A stretch of DNA of 64,000 nt from Xiphydria camelus. Lineage: Eukaryota; Arthropoda; Insecta; Hymenoptera; Xiphydriidae. A model generated the notes under the pieces. That model did not search any database, was not told the DNA's origin, and saw only the letters and a list, made by a program, of their open reading frames with translations. The stretch is taken from assembly GCA_963678675.1 (NCBI GenBank), contig OY783197.1:2018400-2082399 (forward strand), in the 5' to 3' direction. Made by a program: the position numbers and the translations under genes. This document shows positions 57,200 through 64,000 of the stretch, in pieces (positions within the stretch are counted from its first letter, which is position 1; each line of letters starts with the position of its first letter).

Positions 57200-58130
57200 G
57201 TGCGCAATTCCTGGAATTTTCAATCGCGTGAATCTCGGCAACTATTTAGCTCGCCGTTACGCGATTAGCGCGAATAAACCGTCCGGCGTGTGCGTATAGT
57301 CAATTCGCAAAAAGATCCGCTTTTCCATCGCGCTCGGCGAGAGACGCCAGAAGATTTCGCCGCGCGGCGCCGGCGTAAAACGCGCGACTTTATGAATGAA
57401 ACCACCTACCGACCGCGCCGTACACGACGACGAAGCTAGTAGTACTCGCGTTTACTCGGCCGTTTTACGGAGGAAGGAAGTGGCGGTCGGAGAGTCATTG
57501 TCCCGTACCGACGCGGCGGCCGCGCGGGGCCCGCGCGGACAGTACTTCCCCGGCAGGATGCCGCGGCGCTCGAGGAAGTGTAACTCTCCGTCTGGCCCGT
57601 CTACAGGGTGCCTCTAATCGCATCGGCGCGTCATGTATAATTCATCGTTTAATTAGGATCGGCGGCCGGCGATCGCGCGCCGCGGCCAAATTGGGGGCAA
57701 TTTTCATTTATCAAAACGCGAGAGCCGGCCAATTAAGGGGAGGAAAATTTACGGCAGCGGATCTCTTGACGAGGCTCGATCGATTGGCGCGCGATGGAAA
57801 AATCCTCGCGGAACGGAGACGGGAGGTAGACGATCAAATGTACAACGCCTCGCCTCGACGGGACGAGGCTGCAGGGATGCTGAGATGGACCGCCCAACTC
57901 TGTGTTCTATTTCCAAATCCACTTCTATTCTCTATCTTCGCGCGCCGACGTCGCCTAGCGACCATTTTATTCGTCTGCGATATTTTGAGACGTCCCTCTC
58001 TCCCTCTCTCTCTCCCTCCCGAAATGTGGCGCGTATATGCATATATACATAGTTAACGTACGATTGAGCGCGTTTCTATGGAATGCGTGCGGGAGATTGA
58101 GTAATAGGCACGTCTAAACCGAGAGAACAG
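57200..58130. other. CpG-rich segment without recognised features
   Basis: GC-rich with short frames on the plus strand (57396-57617 and 57691-58056). These are low-information and lack splice or family support. Confidence 0.35.
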
Positions 58131-58659
58131 TTTATTAACAATTAATAAATGTAATTTTAGATACGGCGAATATTCGTTAGAACAAGAAAATATATGTCAA
58201 CTATTAAAATGTTTATTTCATTCAAACTATTGCCTCAAAAAGTAGGTATTTAATTGTGTCAAATAAATGACATAATAGTTAATAAAAATTTACTTGATTC
58301 ATTAAAATGTTTATTTCGCCATATTCAAACGAATATTTATCAACTACAAATAAATCGTTTTCTCGGTGTACATATCCAGATAGACTTGTTTGATCGTCAC
58401 GACGTTTATACAGACTGCAATAATTAATTATTCTAAAGTCTACGTTTATTTTGTTGCATGAGCTTAGTAAAATGATTATTCGCCGAAAAATTGTTAAATC
58501 TACATTACAATAGGTATATGATTCAAATTAATCGCTGGATCTATTGTAGCAAAATATTTATGAAAAATTTTGCATATATTTGTTAGCATTTATTTGTTAA
58601 TACAAACAAATGCTAAACATTTATTCAATATATGAAAAAATTTTCATGAATATGTCTGG

Positions 58660-58917
58660 TTAAATATATAGATCCTTCATTTGTTTAGTTAAACTGGCCA
58701 CTTTTTAGTTAGAATTTACTAAACATTTGATCAGAATAACTTGGTTCAACTGACCGGTATTATGGTCAGAATAACTAAACGCATTTTACTAATATGTAGG
58801 TGTACAACTTTACTTCTGTCGTTTTTCGCTATTTATTACATTAAGAAAACAGCGGAAGCAAAGTTGTATGCCTAATAGATGCGTTTGTCTTTTTAACCTA
58901 ATTATTTTTCTCAGTGC
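58660..58917. mobile_element. CACTGAG-class MITE, inverse orientation, with a nested hairpin
   Basis: The interior (GGTTAAATATATAGATCC, GTTAGAATTTACTAAAC, ACTGACCGGTATTATGG) and the right end TTATTTTTCTCAGTG belong to the family. A nested hairpin interrupts it at 58798-58875. The left end is decayed, so the start is approximate. Confidence 0.7.
58798..58875. mobile_element. 78-bp ultra-short hairpin MITE nested in another MITE
   Basis: TAGGTGTACAACTTTACTTC on the left is mirrored by GAAGCAAAGTTGTATGCCTA on the right, with TCTGTCGTTTTT and AAAACAGCGG extending the stem imperfectly. TA at both extremes suggests a TA duplication. Confidence 0.7.
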
Positions 58918-59112
58918 AATTTCTGTTTAACTTTGACCGCGATTATCTCGAAACGTAGCGGAGTTATGCGAAAAGTGTAGAGTATCTTTTTTATAGTAAA
59001 ACTGCAGAGAAACATTTTCCATTTAAACTTTTCTTCAATATCTGCAGCCGTTTTCGAGATAATCGATTTTGAACTCATTCTTCAACTGGAACGTTTATCC
59101 CGCTTTTACCCT
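58918..59112. mobile_element. 174-bp-family unit adjoining a CACTGAG MITE
   Basis: The unit begins directly after CTCAGTG with CAATTTCTGTTTAACTTTGA, runs through GCGATTATCTCGAAACG and ends GGAACGTTTATCCCGCTTTTA. The junction with the MITE is equivalent to the one at 53970/53971. Confidence 0.7.
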
Positions 59113-59828
59113 AATGAAATTTACTATATTTCGGTTTTTCCCATTTTCATAGTAATATACGATGCGCTGTTATATCGTTAAATAACATTTCGAGCTTTTA
59201 ATTGCAGCGGTGTAATTTTCACTGTAAAGCTGAATCCCATTCTTCTCCGTGATACGAGGCATAATTGCCTCTGTATGTCCTACCTCATTCAGCGCGTCCC
59301 GGAAGTGTCCAATATTCCGTTTCAATATCCGTGGTAGTAGCCAGTGTATAGAGAAAGAGAGGGCTTGTGTTTTTTGTCAAATCAAGGAAACTCTCGGATA
59401 AGCATCTATATAGACGTTTGGCGTGTCCGATATCTACATCGACGCTAAACGACGGGGATATAAGCCGTTCCATGAGCGTCGGATACTCGAGAGGAATCGT
59501 ATATCGCCCTCCTCCCGCGGACGCGAGTTATACGGGTATCTCTGGCCGCGTCCACGTGTCCACGATAGGATCGATACGCGACACGTGTCTATCGATGTTC
59601 TTATATCCGAGGCGTCCGACCTACATTTTTAGCTGTCGAAGCTATACATAGTTGGATTTCTCGCGACGTCTCCTTCCGCTTTGTGCGATTTTCAGCGGTG
59701 TGGGGGAGAGAGCAGCGGGGCTAAGTGGAACGCCGAGTCTGACCTGGATGATCGTCGTGGCGAATATATAGGTAAGGGCTGTTGATGATCCGCGAATACG
59801 TTCCCCGTTTCACCCTTATACGCGATAT

Positions 59829-60024
59829 GGGGTAAATGTGGGAAGCGCCAGTCGAAATCGATTATCTCGAAAACGATTAGAGTTATGGAAAAAGTGCTTA
59901 GGCAAAAAATGTTCGCCTATGTTTTTGCCGTAAAAAAGCTTCCTTTCGTTTTGCGCGTATCTCCACTGCGTTCCGAGATAAACGACTTCGAATTGGGGCA
60001 GTTATCCTATTTTTACCTCGTAAC
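59829..60024. mobile_element. 174-bp-family unit, inverse orientation
   Basis: GGGGTAAATGTGGGAAGCGCC, TCGATTATCTCGAAAACG and CACTGCGTTCCGAGATAAACG (separate stretches) show a complete diverged unit in inverse orientation, ending TTATCCTATTTTTACC. Confidence 0.65.
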
Positions 60025-60164
60025 TCTGGAAATCGATTATTATACACATGGACCGGGAATAAAGGGATGCTGCGCTTTCGATAAGTGCTACTCAAAAGGC
60101 AATTCGTAATACTCGCCGATTGATTACATCACTTAGAGCTGTATTTTATAGGTATAAAGAAGGG

Positions 60165-60830
60165 CCCGATTAAATCAGTTTAAGAAAAATATTTTTTATT
60201 CATAACTGATAACATACTGATCAATCTAAAAAAAAATTTGTTTAGCATTATTCTTCAATTCTTCCGTTCAGAGGATGCACACATGGCAGTTATACTTTAT
60301 TAAACGAGATTCTCAAGATTTACAACTTTACGTTTTCTCATTCAATTGGTTGATAAGGCCCTTTTGTTTCGTAATATTAAACTTTTAAACGTTTCAGAAA
60401 TACGTCAAACAGTTTTTATCATACATTTTCAGTATAAATGATTAATTAAATCATTGTTTATAATTCATAATTATGCATTCCTATTAGATAATTAGATATG
60501 AATAACCTTTTGATACTACCATACAGTCATATTATTGATCTACTTTTGTGGTTGGTCGAACAATGATGCATGGCTATTATAAACTGCAATCTCGTTGTTA
60601 CCATAAATATGCAACAAAAGTTATTTCGACTGCATTCATAATCTGTCTGACCAGAAATATTTTGCTAGAAACCAGGAATAGTCAACCTTGCGATTACGGT
60701 TGATCTTACTATCCACTTTTCTCTCAATGTGTCAACTAATACATAAGAGCTCACTTTCAATTAAATTTTTCTCGTGAATATCGTCGATAAATCAATACTG
60801 GTTTCATAAACATTATATCAAGAAATGAAA
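60165..60830. repeat. Dispersed repeat, copy 2
   Basis: Matches 50690-51260 in order (GGGCCCGATTAAATCAG, CATACTGATCAATCTAAA, TCATTCAATTGGTTGATAAGGC, AATATTAAACTTTTAAACG), with about 250 bp of extra DNA between 60425 and 60730. Confidence 0.6.
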
Positions 60831-60865
60831 ACTCTCTGCAATCTTTCATTGACAGAACCACCTTA

Positions 60866-61090
60866 ATGTACCAAGCAACACACTTTAATCAATATAACGT
60901 CACTCTCACTGAATGCATTCATTAGTCTTTGTCAAAACGACATCAAACGTCTTCAGAACTGACAAACTAATGAAGCTTTATCATTATTTTGTCATTTCTG
61001 AAGGACGTTTGTTGTCGTTTTGCCAAAAACCAATGACGTCATTTAGAGGGTGACATTATTTCGACCAAAGTGTATCTATTGCTTGGGTAG
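60866..61090. mobile_element. Palindromic MITE with CAAGCAA ends
   Basis: The left part (ACCAAGCAACACACTTT, ...GTCACTCTC, TGGTTTTTGGCAAAACGAC-type arm) and right part (GACGTTTGTTGTCGTTTTGCC, GAGGGTGACATTAT, TTGCTTGGGT) are inverted about a centre near 60970. Non-coding. Confidence 0.6.
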
Positions 61091-61117
61091 GAAAGAAGCA
61101 GGGCAGAGCGAGATACC

Positions 61118-61171
61118 CGAGTTGGCACCCGATCGCCGTAGCATTCAACGGAAAGCAGGGGCCAACTCGAG
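61118..61171. repeat. Compact hairpin, GAGTTGGC(C/A)CC family
   Basis: CGAGTTGGCACCC on the left pairs with AGGGGCCAACTCG on the right, with a loop of about 28 bases. It is the most diverged of the three copies. Confidence 0.6.
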
Positions 61172-61566
61172 TGGCCCGTTCACTCGGCTATCCTCCCACG
61201 ATGAATCGAAAAGGTGACGATTTTTCACCTCGAATCTCGGTGCCGATCGGTAAAAAATATCGAATCTAATTCGATCGGGAATACCCATACGGATCGAACC
61301 GCCGGCGAAGTTGACGTTCGCCAGAAGTACCCGCGCCGCCGCCGGTATAATCGCGTTCGATTCGGCAATTAGCACGCGTTATAGCGTACGCATTAAACGC
61401 ACTGGTGGGGCATCCACGCGATCGTCACGTGGTCCGGCTTGCGCGTGTGGCGGGATACACGCGTTGACGTCCGTCAACGTGTTTCCTACATTAGAGGTGT
61501 GTCGAAAAGTCATTCGCCCGCAATGTGGGTGTGTGCACGCGCGTATGTGCGCGCGAGTATCGAACA

Positions 61567-61584
61567 AAGAGAGAGAGAGAGAGA
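61567..61584. repeat. (GA)n microsatellite
   Basis: A short GA dinucleotide run. Confidence 0.7.
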
Positions 61585-61609
61585 TAAATTGCGCTCCGCA
61601 TATTACACC

Positions 61610-61850
61610 GAGAAAATTTATTTACTGACAGTTAATAAATGTAATTTCAAATATTTATTTTATTTCGTTAACGTTAGAAAGTGTATGATAATTATTGGAA
61701 TGTTTATTTCGTTCAAAACGTTGCCCTGAATTATTTAATCGTGTCGAATAAATAAATATTTTAATAGTTATCGGTTTGGCCCGACGAAATATTTATTTAG
61801 TCACTCGAGCAAACATTTATTAGCGACAAATAAGCTATTTTATTGGTACA
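61610..61850. repeat. ATTTATTTCG dispersed repeat
   Basis: TTTATTTACTGACAGTTAAT, ATTTATTTTATTTCGTTAAC and CATTTATTAGCGACAAATAAG show the family also found at 37085-37620, 58130-58360 and 62010-62620. The arms are loosely inverted. Confidence 0.5.
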
Positions 61851-62009
61851 GTGAACTGAATTTTGGGAACTTTCCTCCCTTTTTGGTCGGCAGCTGCTAA
61901 ATTTTGTTCACATTTTTTTTCCGCTTCCCGGGATCAAAATTCGATCTGGGTGTATTTTTATACGCATATGATTATCCGTCTCCCATCGCAATACATTCGG
62001 ATAATAATT

Positions 62010-62620
62010 ACGCTAAGAAGACAGTTTATTTGCAATTCATAAATATTAGCTTAAATATGACAAAATACACATTTTGTTGGGCCAAGTGAATATTCGTTAA
62101 TTATCACGATATTTATTTGACACGATTAAACGTTTCGAAGTAACTTTTTCAGTGAAATAAACATTCCGACGGTTAATGTATTATTCTCGTCCCAACGAAA
62201 TTATTCATTTCGCCATATCCAACGATACGTTTATTAATTTTTAATAAATGTCATTTCGAATACAGCGAACTAAATATTTCGTTAAGGCGAGAAAATATAT
62301 GTTGATTATTAATTCCAACGGTTAACATACTATTCTCGTCTCAACGAAATTATTCATTTCGCCATATCCAACGATACGTTTATTAATTTTTAATAAATGT
62401 CATTTCGAATACAGCGAACTAAATATTTCGTTAAGACGAGAAAATATATGTTGATTATTAAAATGCTTGTTCCACACATTGAAATGATTAAATCTTCAAA
62501 AGATTGACTCGCACCAAACAAATATCATAATAATTATCGAATACTTAGTCCAATAAAACGTTTATTTTGCTATATTCCACCAAACCTTTGCAACCTACGC
62601 AAATAAACTATTTCTTCCTT
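62010..62620. repeat. ATTTATTTCG family cluster with a recent 149-bp tandem duplication
   Basis: TTATTCATTTCGCCATATCC begins at 62201 and 62350, a spacing of 149 bp. The two units (about 62165-62311 and 62315-62460) are almost identical through ATTTCGTTAAGRCGAGAAAA. The flanks carry older, diverged copies of the same family. Confidence 0.75.
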
Positions 62621-62887
62621 GCGAAAAGCATTAGTCGCGAGATCTACGGAACCCCGATGAAAACTTTTTCGGCGGCCTGCAGCGAAGAAAGATACGAACG
62701 CGCGTATGTAGAAGTTCCCGCGCGCCCGTTGTCCGTATAGATACGCGCTATCAATAATTCATGAAGTTTTCATGGCCAGACTTTTTGGCAGATTCGTCTC
62801 GACATTGACTTTAGGCAAATCGTCGAATTTCGTTGACCCACGAATCTACTCGCGTAAGCGCTCGGCGCTCCTGCAGACGATACTATC

Positions 62888-62909
62888 TCGCGCGCGCGCG
62901 CGCGCGCGC
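62888..62909. repeat. (CG)n microsatellite
   Basis: About 22 bases of alternating CG, Z-DNA-prone. Confidence 0.8.
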
Positions 62910-63099
62910 TCGCATTTCGATATGCATCTGGATTTCTAGACCGCGGGCCCGCTCCTCCGCCCACTCACTGTGCGTGTCGATCGGCGCGCGCCTCAACTTA
63001 TTCGCGCGTTTCTTTTCGAGAATCTCCGCTCAGCTGCGCGCTGCTGCATTTAATCGCGCGCACGGTAAATGCGGAGTTTTTGATTGCATTTGATTGTCG

Positions 63100-64000
63100 G
63101 GGGAAATCTCACGGAGCTGCGTCTCTCGGCTGGAATTTTTCTATGCCGTCATTTGGGGGCTGTTTTTTTGCTGTTTAAATTCAAAGAAATATTTTCTTGC
63201 GAATAGGGGATTCAAGTTCGGTTTGAATTATTCGACGATTCGCGCGGCCGTCAAATGTGCGACGACAAATTTTCCGGCTACATTATCTTCTTTTCACTTT
63301 TATACGAGTTCGATAATTTTTCTAGTCGCTAATTAAGTCCGGAAAAATTCACCTTACTTACATATGTCACCGTCTTCGTACAGATTACGAACTGAACTTA
63401 AAAATATGAATATTTTTTGTGCAAAGACCGAATTAAATTGTAAAAAAGTTCTCACTTCCGTTCAAATATACGACGATGAATTTTCTGGAAATCTCTTTTC
63501 TGCTTTCATTCGAGTTCGATAATTTTTTTAATTGGTAATTATATCGGAAACAAACTTTTCTCACTTCTGTTCGCATTATCCGACGACTCAGTCATCTATA
63601 TATGAGACGACAAATTTTCCAGTTATTTCCTCTCTTTCTACGAATTCGATAATCCTTTTAACTGCTGATCAGACCTTGAAAAAATGTGCGCCGTCAATTT
63701 TGCACATTGCTGCGATACCGCCCTTATCAAAAGTACAAAGCTGGCGTCCCTCTCGTTTTCCAAAAAATAATAATTTTGCCCAAATTCGTCGTTGCTTAAT
63801 TCTTTTTTTTTTCGATTCGATTAAAAGGTATATTCATACGTTGGAAATAAACACACATATGTATTATACGCCCGTGCTTTTCGCGGCGACGATGATATCG
63901 TTCGATCGACGAAAACATTTTCTTCTCGGTGCGTTTCACTCGCGTGTTACGTCCGTAAGAAAAGTAAACGTCCCACCGCGCGATATTTCCGTTTCTCACG
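63100..64000. other. AT-rich end of window with dispersed repeat fragments
   Basis: ACAAATTTTCCGG, ATTCGATAATTTTTTTA and ATTACGAACTGAACTTAAA motifs recur at 63260-63700 and relate to the repeats at 46593-47420 and 51470-51830. No gene is seen to the window end. Confidence 0.4.

Noticed and set aside
37085..62620. CRISPR-like regular repeats
   Set aside because: The direct repeats here are long, palindromic or satellite-like with no short regular spacers, and the window is eukaryotic.

Overview
This is nuclear DNA from a eukaryote, most likely a hymenopteran insect and quite possibly an ant. The one gene I can name is split over six exons with GT..AG introns and is closely similar to animal ZIP11. 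The rest is a mosaic of AT-rich repeat-laden DNA and very CpG-rich low-complexity blocks, dense in short palindromic DNA transposons. The species call is inference, because no organism-specific marker is present.

Core gene: a complete plus-strand SLC39A11 (ZIP11) zinc transporter runs from an ATG at 2807 to a TAA at 43586. Six coding exons (2807-2914, 6914-~7295, 9791-9942, 11015-11100, 39012-39269, 43508-43586) join in phase to give about 354 residues. All splice junctions are supported by phase, splice consensus and family conservation, except the 3' end of exon 2, where 7163 and 7295 both keep the frame. Both ZIP metal-site motifs are present: HNIPEG in exon 4 and QNFPEG in exon 5.

Layout: 1-2000 holds AT-rich DNA and what may be the last exon of an unidentified upstream plus-strand gene, ending near 1283 with AATAAA at 1312. 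Introns 1 and 2 carry several copies of a CAGGC-ended element (6-bp target duplications in two copies), some with an internal TA-flanked MITE and one with a dead mariner fragment. Intron 4 (27.9 kb) contains piggyBac-type MITEs, a 174-bp tandem repeat family, CpG-rich blocks and a 3.4-kb foldback-like inverted repeat (32.9-36.3 kb). Intron 5 is short and GC-rich. Downstream of the gene (43.6-64 kb) I see no recognisable protein gene, only MITE families, tandem repeats, microsatellites and CpG-rich blocks.

Most long open frames elsewhere lie in GC-rich low-complexity DNA, often open on both strands, and are not supported as genes. The most notable structures are the foldback element, repeated composite insertions (same MITE at the same site in different copies), a piggyBac-type insertion with an exact TTAA duplication inside a tandem array, and two recurrent families of compact 40-110 bp hairpins.
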